Of a stretch of DNA of 64,000 bases, positions 46,963 through 56,233 are shown piece after piece. Source of the stretch: UBA6623 sp965226435 (lineage in GTDB: Bacteria > Acidobacteriota > Terriglobia > Bryobacterales > UBA6623); assembly GCA_965226435.1 (NCBI GenBank), contig CBDDCY010000008.1:434001-498000 (forward strand), in the 5' to 3' direction. Made by a program: the position numbers and the translations under genes. The notes beneath the pieces are model-generated. The model saw nothing but the letters and a program-made list of their open reading frames with translations. It did not search any database and was not told the origin of the DNA. Each line of letters starts with the position of its first letter. Position 1 is the stretch's first letter.

Positions 46963-49900
46963 CTACCGGATATAGAGAAACTCTTTGAAGTTGAAGATCG
47001 CTTGCGCGAAGTCCCGCCAAACGGGTTGGCTCGACAGGATGACATCTGAGGCCACCGCGTGTTCATCGGCCAGAGCGGCGAGAAAAGTTCGCGATTTGTC
47101 GATTTCGGCTGAAGAAGGTTGGCGTCCCAACGCCCGTACGAACATTCCCCTGACGCGCTTGCCTACATCGGTCTCGCCGTCGGCCGCCAGGACTTCGGCC
47201 CATTTTTCCGACTCGAGAATGACGAACGGCGAGTTCATCAGCGTCAGCGACTGCGCCGGAACGTTCGTGATGTCGCGGCGGCCGCGCGCGCCGGTTGGTT
47301 TGGGCAGATCGAAAACCTCGAGAAACGGATTCATCACATTGCGCCGTGCTTCCAGATAGACACTGCGGCGGCGGGCGCCATCCAGCGGGCCTCGATCCTT
47401 GTCACCCTTCGCCTGCCCGCTGTTGGGGTCGTCGAGCGTAGCGAGCTGCACGTAATAGGTCTTAATCGAGTCGCCATACATTGTGAGATCGAGTTGTCTG
47501 GAAACGGCCAGCATTGCATCGCGAATCGCCTCGGCTTCGAGCCGACGAATCGGCATGTGCTGCAGCAGAGCATTGGCCGGGTCCTTTTCGGCGGCCTCGG
47601 GGGAGGGTTCACTCGATCGCCGGTAAGCCTCGGAGTTCACGATCAACCGCAACATACTCTTGATCGAGGCCCCTTCGTCAAGGAAGCGGGTGGCCAGATA
47701 GTCGAGCAATTTCGGGTGCGCCGGCTTCTCGCCGAGCTTCCCGAAATTGTCGACCGTCGGCACAATGCCGCGGCCGAAGACGTGATACCAGAGGCGGTTG
47801 ACAATCACTCGGGCGGTCAGGGGATTCGCCGGATCCGTCACCGCGTCCGCCAAGCGCAGCCGCACCGTCCGCGGATTGTCGTACGGGCCGCCGTGAAACG
47901 CCTCGAGATAGCGCGGCGGCACCGGCGTACCGGGGTTTTTGTGGCTTCCCCGGATCAGCAACGGCTGGTGCGGCGTCGCTTCGACGAGCACGCCCGGAGC
48001 CCGCCGCGGCACGGGAATTTCCTCTTCGAGCCGACGATAGCGCGTGACAAGCGGCTTCGCGCCGGCCACGCCTTCGATCGACGTCTCCAGGTAGCCGCGC
48101 CGGATGAAATCATCGAGGAAAACCGCTTGGTTCTCGCTGAGAACGCCGTCCCGCCACGCTTCGATCGCCGTCGTGAGCAACTCGCGATAGCGGGCGGCCA
48201 AGGCCGCGGGATCGGCCGGCGCGCGGCCCTCGATCAGGTGGAGCGCGGGGGCGGATAGTTCCTTGGGGGGCTCCTTGCCGTCGTGGAAAACAACCTCGGC
48301 AACACCGAAAAATGAACGTCCGTCGCGCCGGGGCTTCGGGCGCGGTTCGCGCTTAGCGTCGGCATCGTCAAGGCGGAAGATGGTCCGGTCGTCGAGGGTC
48401 GCGATTTCGATATAGGCTTCGAAGCCCTTCCAGAACTTCGTGTCCCAGGTCGCCCAAGCCATGCGATCTTTCTTGGGGGCGAAATGCTGATTGTAGATGC
48501 CCGATCGCGGCACCGCGTAGTTCTCGACGATCAAGCGCGCCGCGCTGAAATTACCGCCCAGCAGCCGCAGGCTGATGTTGTCGCCCTCTACCTTGAAACG
48601 CGGAGATTGCAGGATGCCCGGATGCTTCCTCGACAATCCATGCGAATAGACCCCGGATGGATAAATTCCGCCGAGGACGCGCTCCCCTTCGGTGGCGATC
48701 CAAAACTCTCCCGGCGCCGACGGCGTTTTCGGCAGCCCGATACCGTGCTTGAGCCAGCCGGCATAGTCGTCTCCTCGCAGGTCCCAGCCGGCGATAGCCC
48801 GTTCGCGATTAGAGCGCTTGCCCTCGGCGATCTTCTCCCGCAACCCGCTTGCGAGCCCGCGCCAACCGGCGGCGAATTCGTCACCCTGTTTCGACGCCAA
48901 GGCGGTCCAGGCATGGAGCGCGCTGTCTTCGTCGCACGCGGAGCGTTCCAGGAAGGGCGCGCCCCGCGGGCCTTTCAGCAGTTGGGCTTCTAATTCGCCG
49001 GCCTGTCGAAGCCAAGTTTCAGCGAGAGTCGCTTTCACTTCGCTTTTCAACGCGGCCAATTCGGCTCGGTTCTTTTGAATTCTTTCCGGCGAATCGATGG
49101 TGGCCTGAATCGGGCGCGCTCCCCGGACGGTGCCGAAGACCGCATAGAAATCCTTTTGGCTGATGGCGTCGAACTTGTGGTCGTGACAGCGGGCGCAGGC
49201 AAGGGTAAGACCCTGGAACGCTTTTGAAAACACATCGACCTGATTCTCGGTCCAGTTGACGCGGTCCTCCAAAGGATCAACCGGCTGGAAGCCATGCTCG
49301 ACCATGCGAAAATGCGCCGGTCCGAGCGCCGATTCGTTGATGCCGTCGTCGGCGTTGATGCGCGGCTCGTCGAGCAAGTCGCCCGCCAGGTACTCGCGAA
49401 TCAACTGATCGTAGGGAATGTCGTTGTTGAGGGCGCGGATGATGTAATCGCGATAGCGCCAAGCCTGCGGAACGTCCGGGTCCCCTTCGCTGCCGTGCGA
49501 CTCGGAGTAGCGAACCCAATCCAGCCAACGGCGCGCCCAATGCTCGCCGTAACGGGGTGAGGCCAGCAGACGGTCGACCAGGCGCTGGTGGGCGTCCGCG
49601 CTCTGGTCTTCGATGAATTGCCGAATGTCCTCGGGAGAAGGCGGCAGCCCCGTCAGGTCGAAGTAAGTCCTCCTCAGTAAAGTCAGCCGGTCCGCCGCCG
49701 CCGCGGGACGTAGTTGATTCTGCTTCAGGGTGGCGAGCAGGAAGCGGTCGACCGGATGGCGCGCCCCCTTTATCTTCGGCGGTTCGGTGCTTCGGATCGG
49801 CTGCCAAGCCCAGTGTTCTCGACGGCGGGCTTCGAGATCAAACTTCTTGGTCGCCGCGGCCGGACTCGGTGACGCTTCATTCGGCCAAGGGGCCTCCATC

Positions 49901-50289
49901 TCGACCCACTTGACCAGCGCCTCGATCTTCTCCTCGGCGAGCTTGCCGGTGGGAGGCATCTTGAGCGCGGAGGCGTAACGGATTGTCTGAACCAGGCGGC
50001 TGGCGCCGGAATCACCCGGCACCACGGCCGGTCCTGAATCACCGCCCTTGAGAACCCCGGCTCGGCTGTCGACACGCAGGTTGGCGAACGGCGTGGCCGT
50101 CTCCGCGCCATGGCAGCTGTAGCAATTTCCCGCCAGCACCGGCCGAACCTTCGTCTCGAAAAATTCGATCTGTTCGGGAGTCAGCTCCGCCGCCCCCAAC
50201 AACGAGTTGAAGGTTACCGCGCAAAAGATGAGGAAGCAAGCGACAGTTGCGCTAATCAACCGCCGATCACCCCGGACTCGCTCAAGCAT
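46963..50289 (-). CDS. Planctomycete cytochrome C/DUF1549/DUF1553 protein
   Basis: About 1108 residues from ATG 50289. Signal peptide, then PSCyt1 with heme motif CYSCHGAET, DUF1549 (RRTYFDLTGLPPSPEDI, RRWLDWVRYSESHGSEGDP, ACARCHDHKFDAIS), an inserted ~300-residue beta-rich region similar to a carbohydrate-binding module, and DUF1553 (VNRLWYHVFGRGIVPTVDNFG, SLTLMNSPFVILE). It is an exported, probably outer-surface, c-type cytochrome protein; the reaction is unknown. Translationally close to DUF1501 (eight-base gap). The long start at 50358 adds a leader without signal character. Confidence 0.9.
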   Translation of the reverse strand: MLERVRGDRRLISATVACFLIFCAVTFNSLLGAAELTPEQIEFFETKVRPVLAGNCYSCHGAETATPFANLRVDSRAGVLKGGDSGPAVVPGDSGASRLVQTIRYASALKMPPTGKLAEEKIEALVKWVEMEAPWPNEASPSPAAATKKFDLEARRREHWAWQPIRSTEPPKIKGARHPVDRFLLATLKQNQLRPAAAADRLTLLRRTYFDLTGLPPSPEDIRQFIEDQSADAHQRLVDRLLASPRYGEHWARRWLDWVRYSESHGSEGDPDVPQAWRYRDYIIRALNNDIPYDQLIREYLAGDLLDEPRINADDGINESALGPAHFRMVEHGFQPVDPLEDRVNWTENQVDVFSKAFQGLTLACARCHDHKFDAISQKDFYAVFGTVRGARPIQATIDSPERIQKNRAELAALKSEVKATLAETWLRQAGELEAQLLKGPRGAPFLERSACDEDSALHAWTALASKQGDEFAAGWRGLASGLREKIAEGKRSNRERAIAGWDLRGDDYAGWLKHGIGLPKTPSAPGEFWIATEGERVLGGIYPSGVYSHGLSRKHPGILQSPRFKVEGDNISLRLLGGNFSAARLIVENYAVPRSGIYNQHFAPKKDRMAWATWDTKFWKGFEAYIEIATLDDRTIFRLDDADAKREPRPKPRRDGRSFFGVAEVVFHDGKEPPKELSAPALHLIEGRAPADPAALAARYRELLTTAIEAWRDGVLSENQAVFLDDFIRRGYLETSIEGVAGAKPLVTRYRRLEEEIPVPRRAPGVLVEATPHQPLLIRGSHKNPGTPVPPRYLEAFHGGPYDNPRTVRLRLADAVTDPANPLTARVIVNRLWYHVFGRGIVPTVDNFGKLGEKPAHPKLLDYLATRFLDEGASIKSMLRLIVNSEAYRRSSEPSPEAAEKDPANALLQHMPIRRLEAEAIRDAMLAVSRQLDLTMYGDSIKTYYVQLATLDDPNSGQAKGDKDRGPLDGARRRSVYLEARRNVMNPFLEVFDLPKPTGARGRRDITNVPAQSLTLMNSPFVILESEKWAEVLAADGETDVGKRVRGMFVRALGRQPSSAEIDKSRTFLAALADEHAVASDVILSSQPVWRDFAQAIFNFKEFLYIR

Positions 50290-50428
50290 GCAGGCCTCAA
50301 TCCGGGCCGGGGTCGCGTGAGTTTCGCCCCCCCCGCCTACCGTGCAATCTCGCGTCATCTATTGGTCGCCAACGTCTCGGCGACCCCTCCAAATTATACG
50401 TCGCCGGCTTGTTCGGATGGGTGTTCGG

Positions 50429-50464
50429 CAAGCAGAATCAGAGCCCCGAGCGCAAGCGACGGGC
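50429..50464. repeat. 36-bp dispersed repeat, copy 2
   Basis: Second copy of the block at 45434-45469, in the 268-bp gap between the DUF1553 start (50289) and the gene ending at 50558, where nothing else is visible. Same orientation as copy 1. Confidence 0.65.
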
Positions 50465-50557
50465 CAAGCGCGCGAGGTTTCGAGCAACCCCGAGACATAA
50501 CCAAGAGTGCGCGGCAGTGCGAAAAGGGGGAGTTCCAGACCACCCAACAGACCGGTT

Positions 50558-51313
50558 CTAATCGTCGTCGCCGCGGTCGGGTTTTGGCGACTTCTTACCG
50601 GAACGTTTCTTTCCGGGCCAAAACTCCTTGAGGATATTCGTTCCGACATCGAGCCCCAGTGAAAGTCCCGAGCGGCGCACCGCGTCGCTCTTGCCGTTGG
50701 TGCCTTGCGGGTACCAAGTATTGGCGACGAAATAAGAGCCCGTCGTTCCCGCGATCCGAGAGTAGGCAAGACCTCTTCCGCCGCCTTCGCGAGGCGTTAC
50801 GAAAGTCGAGACGATCGCGTGTTTCGCGCGAGGCCAAAAGCCCTTCTTTTCCGAACACCGGTAGCCGATCACCTCGCCGAAGGCCGCCGCGACGCTGTGT
50901 TCAATCGACTTCTTGACCAAGCGCTTGGTGTAGGCGTGGCGCAGGCGCTTGTGAAGTCCCGTCGAACCGCCGCCCCACTGCTTCGGAGACTCGCGAATGT
51001 GTTTGAAGCCCGCCGAGAAGAGCGTCTTAAAATGGACGCTGGGCTCATAGAGATCCTCGAGATAATCTTCCAATCTCTCGGGCGGCTCGTCGTCGGCGAA
51101 AGACTTCGCCAGGCTCGATTCATCGCGATGAACGAGCGCGTCGCCCGCGCCGATCGAACGCTCCGTTTCGGGCTCAGCCGGAGCCGCGTCGGTATCCTGA
51201 GCCGGGGCCGCCCCCGGAACGAGCAGCAACGCGACAACGATCGCCGTCGCGCTCGACGCGCGGCAACCACAACGCGGCAAACGGGACAGCTCGAATAGGT
51301 ACGGATGGCTCAT
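50558..51313 (-). CDS. Conserved secreted protein of unknown function
   Basis: 251 residues. An N-terminal hydrophobic stretch (SATAIVVALLLVPGAAPAQD) is a signal peptide. The rest is soluble: an acidic linker, then EPSVHFKTLFSAGFKHIRES, RLRHAYTKRLVKKSIEHSVA, STFVTPREGGGRGLAYSRIA and LSLGLDVGTNILKEFWPG, ending in a basic/acidic tail. The pattern looks like a real conserved family, but I cannot assign it. Transcribed alone between two DUF1553 units. Confidence 0.75.
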   Translation of the reverse strand: MSHPYLFELSRLPRCGCRASSATAIVVALLLVPGAAPAQDTDAAPAEPETERSIGAGDALVHRDESSLAKSFADDEPPERLEDYLEDLYEPSVHFKTLFSAGFKHIRESPKQWGGGSTGLHKRLRHAYTKRLVKKSIEHSVAAAFGEVIGYRCSEKKGFWPRAKHAIVSTFVTPREGGGRGLAYSRIAGTTGSYFVANTWYPQGTNGKSDAVRRSGLSLGLDVGTNILKEFWPGKKRSGKKSPKPDRGDDD

Positions 51314-51437
51314 CGAGACGAAAAGCGAGAGGCGAAGACGACCCGAGAATAATGTAACACAGAAATGCCCGAAATCAGCGCTTCAGAAGTCAGCAAATCC
51401 CTGACCCGCTTACTCACTACTCTCGGCGGGCAAACTT

Positions 51438-53960
51438 CTAATAAAGGTAGAAAAATTCGTTGCTATTGAGCAAAACCGGCATCAGGCCTTCGATCGCGGC
51501 CGTCTTTTCCGCCGTCGAACCCTGCTCCTGTTCACCCGGTCGGCCGCGAAGAAAATCAAGGACCGCCCGCGTTTCTTCCGGTCCGGGCGGACGACCGTAG
51601 ACCAACTCGAAAGCCCGCCTCACCTGACGACTCGGATCGTCGCCGGCTTCCCGCACTACCCGCCGCGCCAGCTCGTTGGCGGCCTCGACCGCGAAATCGC
51701 CGTTCAGAAACGTCAGCGCTTGCGGGCCGGTTGTGGAAACCCGCCGCTGCTCGCAGCTCTCGGCGTTATCGGGGGCGTCGAGCATTTCAAGTTCGGGCAC
51801 CGCGAGACTGCGCTTGATAAAAATGTAGACGCTGCGGCGCGAGGCTTCTTCATCCGTCGAAGTCTCCCAGCCGTCTCCCGGGCGCGACTGCCCTTCCAAG
51901 ACGGCTTGCGAAAGCTTGGGGTAAATGCTCGGCCCGCCCATCTTCAAATTCAATTTCCCGCTTACCGCCAACATGGCGTCCCGCACGGCGTCGGAATCGA
52001 GTCGACGCGGCTTCCAGCGGCTCAACCAACGGTTATCGGGGTCCTTGCTGTTTTGCGCGGTCCAATCCGAAGAAAGACGAAACGCGGCGGAGTTCACGAT
52101 CAAGCGCTGGAGGTGCTTGATGCTTCCGCCCGAACGCAGCATTTCCGCCGCCAAGTAGTCGAGCAACTCGGGATGCGACGGCCGCTGCCCCATCACACCA
52201 AAGTCGTTTTCACTGGCCGCCAAGCCTTCGCCGAAATGCCACTGCCAGAGCCGATTGACCATCACGCGTGCCGGCAGCGGGTTGTCCGGGTCTGTGATCC
52301 ATCGCGCCAGGCCCAAACGACGGCCCGTGGATCGCCAACCCACGTCGAGTACGCGGTAAGGAACGTTCCCAAAGACGGCCGGCACTCCGGGCTCCACAAC
52401 GTCGCCCGGCGCGGTCACATCCCCGCGAAGGAGCACATGCGTCGGCGGGGGCTCGGGATCGTCCTCGTACCAAACATAGGAGTTCGGAGGTGCGGCGGGT
52501 CGCGTCGCGTCAAGTTTCGCGATCTCGCGTTCGAGCCCCTCGATCTCGGCTTGCTCGTCGAGCGTCGCTTCGTCGCAAATCTCGTCTTCGAGGCGGCGGT
52601 TGAATCGAGTCACCAGGCCGCGTTCGAGGTAGTCACGCTTAAGCGGATCTTTCTTGAAAGCCAGTACCGTTTCAACGTGGTTGTACCAACTCAAATCCTC
52701 GGCGGATTGCTTTTCGACGATGCGTTTAAGAATGCGCTGTTCGATGCCGCGGATGTCTCTCTGGAACGGTTCGATCTTTTCGTCCACGCGGTTCATCGCC
52801 GCGCGGTAGACGGCCAGCTCGCGGGGCGTGCCGGCGGGGCGCGTCAATTCCTTCTGCCCGACTTGAGGCCGTTTCAAGGCACTAAAGACAGCCGCGAGAC
52901 GGTAGTAGTCGCGTTGCGTGAAAGGCTCGAATTTGTGATCGTGGCAGCAGGCGCAACGAATGGTTAATCCCAGAAACGCCGTGGCGGTCGAACCAAGCAC
53001 GTCGTCAAGTTGATCCCAGCGATCGACGGCCGGGTCGGCCGGCTCGTCATCCCAGGAACCGAGGCGCAGAAACGTCGTCGCAATTTGCGATTCGGCGTCG
53101 GAGCCGGGAATCTCGTCGCCCGCAATCTGCGCGGTGACAAATTGATCGAAGGGCAGATCGCGGTTGAAAGCGTTGATCACCCAATCTCGATAACGCCAGG
53201 CGGCCTCTTTCGTGGTGTCGCGCTCATAGCCATTCGACTCGGCATAGCGAACCACGTCGAGCCAATGCCTTCCCCAACGCTCGCCGTATTGCGAGCGCGA
53301 GAGCAGTTGTTCGACGATGACGCGATAGGCTTGGTCCGACGGATCGGCCGCGAACGCCGCTGCTTCCTCGGGGGTCGGGGGCAGCCCGATCAGATTGAAA
53401 TAAAGCCGCCGGAGAAGTGTGCGTGGATCGGCCTCCTTGGCGGGCTTGATTCCCTCTTGCTCAAGGCGGCGGCCGATGAAAGCGTCGACAGCGTTTCGCC
53501 CCCAATTCTTATCGGCAACGGTGGGAAGTGCCGGCGTCTCCAAAGCCCGGAAAGCCCAATGGGAAGCCGCTTTCAAGCCAGCCTCGTCCGCCGAGTTCGC
53601 GGCCGTTTCGATTCGCGCGCCGCCGTCGATCCAATCGCGCAGGACCCCGGCCTCCGCCGCGGCGACCTTCTTGTCGCCCATCGGCATCGACTGATCGAGG
53701 ATGCGCCGAAACAGCAAGCTCTCTTCGGCTGATCCCGGGACCAGCGACGGCCCCTTCGTCCCACCGCGCAGCATGCTCTCGCGAGTCCCTAAATCGAGCT
53801 CGCCCATGCGCGTCGATTCGCCGTGGCACTGCCCGCAGTAGCGCTCCAAGATGGGGCGCACATCCGTCTCGAATCCCGGGGCCGCCCCCGCAGTATCCGG
53901 CAACAAAGCCGATGCAATCACGACGGCAATAGAGACGGTCGTCCGCACGGATAGCCCCAT
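51438..53960 (-). CDS. Planctomycete cytochrome C/DUF1549/DUF1553 protein, compact
   Basis: 840 residues with signal peptide (VSIAVVIASALLPDTAGAAP), PSCyt1 (YCGQCHGES), DUF1549 (RRLYFNLIGLPPTPEEA, RYAESNGYERD, CACCHDHKFEPF) and DUF1553 (VNRLWQWHFGEGLAASENDFG, TTGPQALTFLNGDFAVEAAN). It lacks the LamG or binding insert found in its two paralogues in this window. A DUF1501 partner is not adjacent. Exported; role unproven. Confidence 0.9.
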   Translation of the reverse strand: MGLSVRTTVSIAVVIASALLPDTAGAAPGFETDVRPILERYCGQCHGESTRMGELDLGTRESMLRGGTKGPSLVPGSAEESLLFRRILDQSMPMGDKKVAAAEAGVLRDWIDGGARIETAANSADEAGLKAASHWAFRALETPALPTVADKNWGRNAVDAFIGRRLEQEGIKPAKEADPRTLLRRLYFNLIGLPPTPEEAAAFAADPSDQAYRVIVEQLLSRSQYGERWGRHWLDVVRYAESNGYERDTTKEAAWRYRDWVINAFNRDLPFDQFVTAQIAGDEIPGSDAESQIATTFLRLGSWDDEPADPAVDRWDQLDDVLGSTATAFLGLTIRCACCHDHKFEPFTQRDYYRLAAVFSALKRPQVGQKELTRPAGTPRELAVYRAAMNRVDEKIEPFQRDIRGIEQRILKRIVEKQSAEDLSWYNHVETVLAFKKDPLKRDYLERGLVTRFNRRLEDEICDEATLDEQAEIEGLEREIAKLDATRPAAPPNSYVWYEDDPEPPPTHVLLRGDVTAPGDVVEPGVPAVFGNVPYRVLDVGWRSTGRRLGLARWITDPDNPLPARVMVNRLWQWHFGEGLAASENDFGVMGQRPSHPELLDYLAAEMLRSGGSIKHLQRLIVNSAAFRLSSDWTAQNSKDPDNRWLSRWKPRRLDSDAVRDAMLAVSGKLNLKMGGPSIYPKLSQAVLEGQSRPGDGWETSTDEEASRRSVYIFIKRSLAVPELEMLDAPDNAESCEQRRVSTTGPQALTFLNGDFAVEAANELARRVVREAGDDPSRQVRRAFELVYGRPPGPEETRAVLDFLRGRPGEQEQGSTAEKTAAIEGLMPVLLNSNEFFYLY

Positions 53961-54073
53961 GCTAGCGCAAAGACTCGCCCAAGTGGGATTCTCCGGGCGG
54001 CCGGCGGAGTTATCGGCGCGGCGGCGAAGCGAAGTTCGAAACGGTCATGCAAGTCGTCGCCGTCGGCGACAAG

Positions 54074-54565
54074 CTACAGCGGTTGCATGCAGATGCGAAC
54101 TTCGAAACTATCGCCCGCGCATTGAAACGGGACGAGGGTCCAATCGGATTTGACGGCCGAACGGGTCGAAAAATTCTTGCCGTAGACGACGGTGGGGACA
54201 CTGAGACCGAGAGCCCCGGTGTGGGTTTCGATGCTCTCCTTGAAATTGCCCAAGACCATGTTGGCGACTTCCCCAACCCCATCCAACACTTCGCCGTTGA
54301 TCTCGTTGATTTCCATCATCAACATCGAGGAACCCATCTTGCAGGCCAGCTTTTCCTGACAGTAGAGAGCGCCCGTTCCGCCCCAGGGTCCGGTAAAACC
54401 GATCAGGGCAATGACACCGTTGACCGGATCGGGCTGATCCACGGTTCGGTGAGGCTGCACTTCGGTTTCAAGCGAAAGCATCATGGAAAAGACGCTTTGC
54501 GTTGCCTGGCGCACCGCGTCCACGATCGTCTCGGTCTCCACCGACGTTTGTACTTGAGCATCCAC
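54074..54565 (-). CDS. CheX/CheC-like phosphatase
   Basis: 163 residues of the CheX family, which dephosphorylates CheY-P. The conserved GEVANMVLGNFKE segment (with the Glu and Asn that attack the phospho-Asp) lies near residues 98-110, preceded by MMEINEINGEVLDG. It is 43 bp after the cheY gene on the same strand and would act on it. No chemotaxis receptor or CheA is in the window, so this may be a stand-alone control pair. Confidence 0.85.
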   Translation of the reverse strand: MDAQVQTSVETETIVDAVRQATQSVFSMMLSLETEVQPHRTVDQPDPVNGVIALIGFTGPWGGTGALYCQEKLACKMGSSMLMMEINEINGEVLDGVGEVANMVLGNFKESIETHTGALGLSVPTVVYGKNFSTRSAVKSDWTLVPFQCAGDSFEVRICMQPL

Positions 54566-54608
54566 TCGTTGTCTCCCGGGCAGCCGCGCATCCGTCGGCC
54601 GGCGAAGG

Positions 54609-54983
54609 CTATTTCATGACCTTGGCCAGCGTCGATTCCATCTGCTGTGGTGTAAAGGGTTTCCGAATGAAGCCCTTAGCCCCGAGCGAAATCGCCTCCA
54701 TGACCGTTTTTTCCCCGCCCTCGGTGGTTACCATGATGACCGGAAGGTCTTTATGGGGAGTGTCCTTCATGTTTCGCAGGAACTCGATACCGTTCATATT
54801 GGGCATGTTGATGTCGGAAAAGATGACTTGAATCGGTCCGGCGTCGAGCTTTGCCAGCGCCTCCGCCCCATCTCCGGCCTCGACGACTTCCTCGATTCCA
54901 TTCGGAAGCGCCTGCCGCAGGCTGCGCTCCAAGATTTTCCTCATTACGGAAGAGTCGTCCACGATCAAGATGTTCATGTCCAT
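54609..54983 (-). CDS. CheY-like single-domain response regulator
   Basis: 124 residues from ATG 54983. Receiver domain with the acidic pair ILIVDDSS, phosphoryl-accepting Asp in VIFSDINMPNMNG, Thr in MVTTEGG and Lys in GFIRKPFTP. No output domain. Downstream cheX forms an operon with it. The longer frame to 55058 has no homology; GGGA precedes ATG 54983. Divergent from the rhodanese gene. Confidence 0.9.
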   Translation of the reverse strand: MDMNILIVDDSSVMRKILERSLRQALPNGIEEVVEAGDGAEALAKLDAGPIQVIFSDINMPNMNGIEFLRNMKDTPHKDLPVIMVTTEGGEKTVMEAISLGAKGFIRKPFTPQQMESTLAKVMK

Positions 54984-55155
54984 CGAATTCCCATAGAACC
55001 GTTCAGTAACAATATCGGTCGCCGGCGGGGAAGAATTAGGAGAGTTGCGCGGAAACAATACCGGCGCGCATTCGCCACCGCCCTGGATGCTTCCCGCGGC
55101 CCCTGCCGCCGTCGGCGTATATACTGGACAAAGTGTCGTTCAGGGAGAGTCATCC

Positions 55156-55623
55156 ATGTTGACCCGAAGAGTCTGGATGGGGATCGCATTGGCCGGTTGC
55201 GGCGGGGCCGTTTCCTGCGCCAAATCCCCTAAACCCGACGAAGCCATGTCCGAATCCGGAAATAACCCCGAGACCGCCCACGCCGCCCCCCGCTTTGACC
55301 CGAAGGCACTCAAACAAAGCCTCGACGAGGGAGCGGAGGTATTCTTGCTCGATGTACGGCGCCCGGAAGAACTCGAACAAATTGGAACCATCAAGGGCTA
55401 TCACCACATTCCGATGGACCAACTCGAAACCCGCATGTCGGAGATTCCCAAGGGCCGACCCCTTGTCGTGTTTTGAAACCGCGGCGGAAGGGCCGCCCGT
55501 GCGGCGGCCTTGCTCAAGGAAAACGGCTACGACGATATCGAGTTCGGCGGCGTGACCGAATGGAAGCAAGCCGGTTACGAGCTGATCCACCCCAAGACAT
55601 CCCAGCCGGATGAACAGCCCTAG
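55156..55623 (+). CDS. Rhodanese-like lipoprotein with in-frame TGA at the catalytic position (candidate selenoprotein)
   Basis: 155 codons if the TGA at 55474-55476 is read as selenocysteine. The start MLTRRVWMGIALAGC has a lipobox LAGC (Cys15), so the protein is exported and lipid-anchored. The rhodanese domain has FLLDVRRPEELEQIG, GYHHIPMDQL and RPLVVF, then the TGA at codon 107 exactly where rhodaneses have catalytic Cys, then NRGGRAARAAALLKENGYDD and the closing EFGGVTEWKQAGYEL. The frame is open and conserved in character to TAG 55621. A strong hairpin follows the TGA. AGGGAGAG precedes the ATG, and TATACT lies at 55120-55125. A Cys-to-stop point mutation is the alternative. Selenocysteine-containing rhodanese-like proteins are known in bacteria. 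Confidence 0.8.
55491..55509 (+). promoter_or_regulatory. Candidate bacterial SECIS stem-loop
   Basis: GGCCGCC-CGTGC-GGCGGCC forms a perfect 7-bp stem (two more pairs possible below) with a 5-base loop. The loop begins 21 bases after the TGA, inside the usual 16-37 range, has G as its second base and GU in the loop, as expected for SelB recognition. Confidence 0.65.
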
Positions 55624-55680
55624 CCCGCTTTTCTCACCGCGTGGCGCGGCAAAGTGCATGAGAGGTCCGTCACTACGAGG

Positions 55681-56085
55681 CACGGGCGGCCTGGCGCGCG
55701 GAGGCGTACTTGAACAGTACGGTGAGCACGGCGAGCAAGCGCAACGACGTAATGGCGGGCCTATCGTGTGCTTTGCCCGTCAGGCGGTGAGAAATGCGGG
55801 CTAGTACTCAGAGCACGTGAAAAGACACTTTTCTCCCGACTTTGTTGAGAGGCTTCGATCCGCCATTGCGGAGGAAACCACTGCCAACCAGAGCCGCATC
55901 GCCGCGGGGCTGTGAAAAAATGGGGACTGCACCGAGCGCCGACCGAATAAGTTCCATTGAATCAGTAGTCGCATCCGGCGCGAAGTGGACTGTCCCCGAT
56001 TTTTTCACAGCCCCCACGCGATGCGGTCACTCAAGAATAGTGCTCCGCGGCCAAACAAACTTTTTCATGCGGTCTTGGCCCTAGG
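55681..56085. repeat. Composite dispersed repeat, interrupted copy
   Basis: Shares its blocks with 17737-17872 but is longer. An extra ~95 bases separate the GCAAGCGCAACGACGTAATG block (about 55734) from the ATTGCGGAGGAAACCACTG block (about 55864). The palindrome that follows is split by the ~112-bp unit at 55904-56015. Fills much of the 925-bp gap 55624-56548, in which I find no gene. Confidence 0.7.
55912..56009. repeat. Small inverted-end element, copy 2 (inserted in a repeat)
   Basis: About 90% identical to 16548-16649. With its flanks (55904-56015) the ends are GGGGCTGTGAAAAAAT and its inverse, then GGGGAC with one mismatch before it, a near-perfect ~23-bp terminal inverted repeat. It sits between GCATCGCC and ACGCGATGC, which are adjacent in the 17.8-kb copy. 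Confidence 0.75.
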
Positions 56086-56233
56086 GCAACTCTCTTCGGC
56101 GCGAAACATCCACCGCCCGAAAGGCGGCGGGTGAGCCCCAGGTTGGTTGATGTCGTGTTCGCGACGAAACAACGGCGGTCCGCTCGCCATGAAATCCTTA
56201 TTACGTCATTAGTAAAGAGCATTGGACGCGTCA

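Noticed and set aside
55808..56017. Minus frame over the inverted-end element, sharing a peptide with the frame at 16296-16643
   Set aside because: The shared peptide only reflects the DNA repeat; no start context and no extension beyond it.
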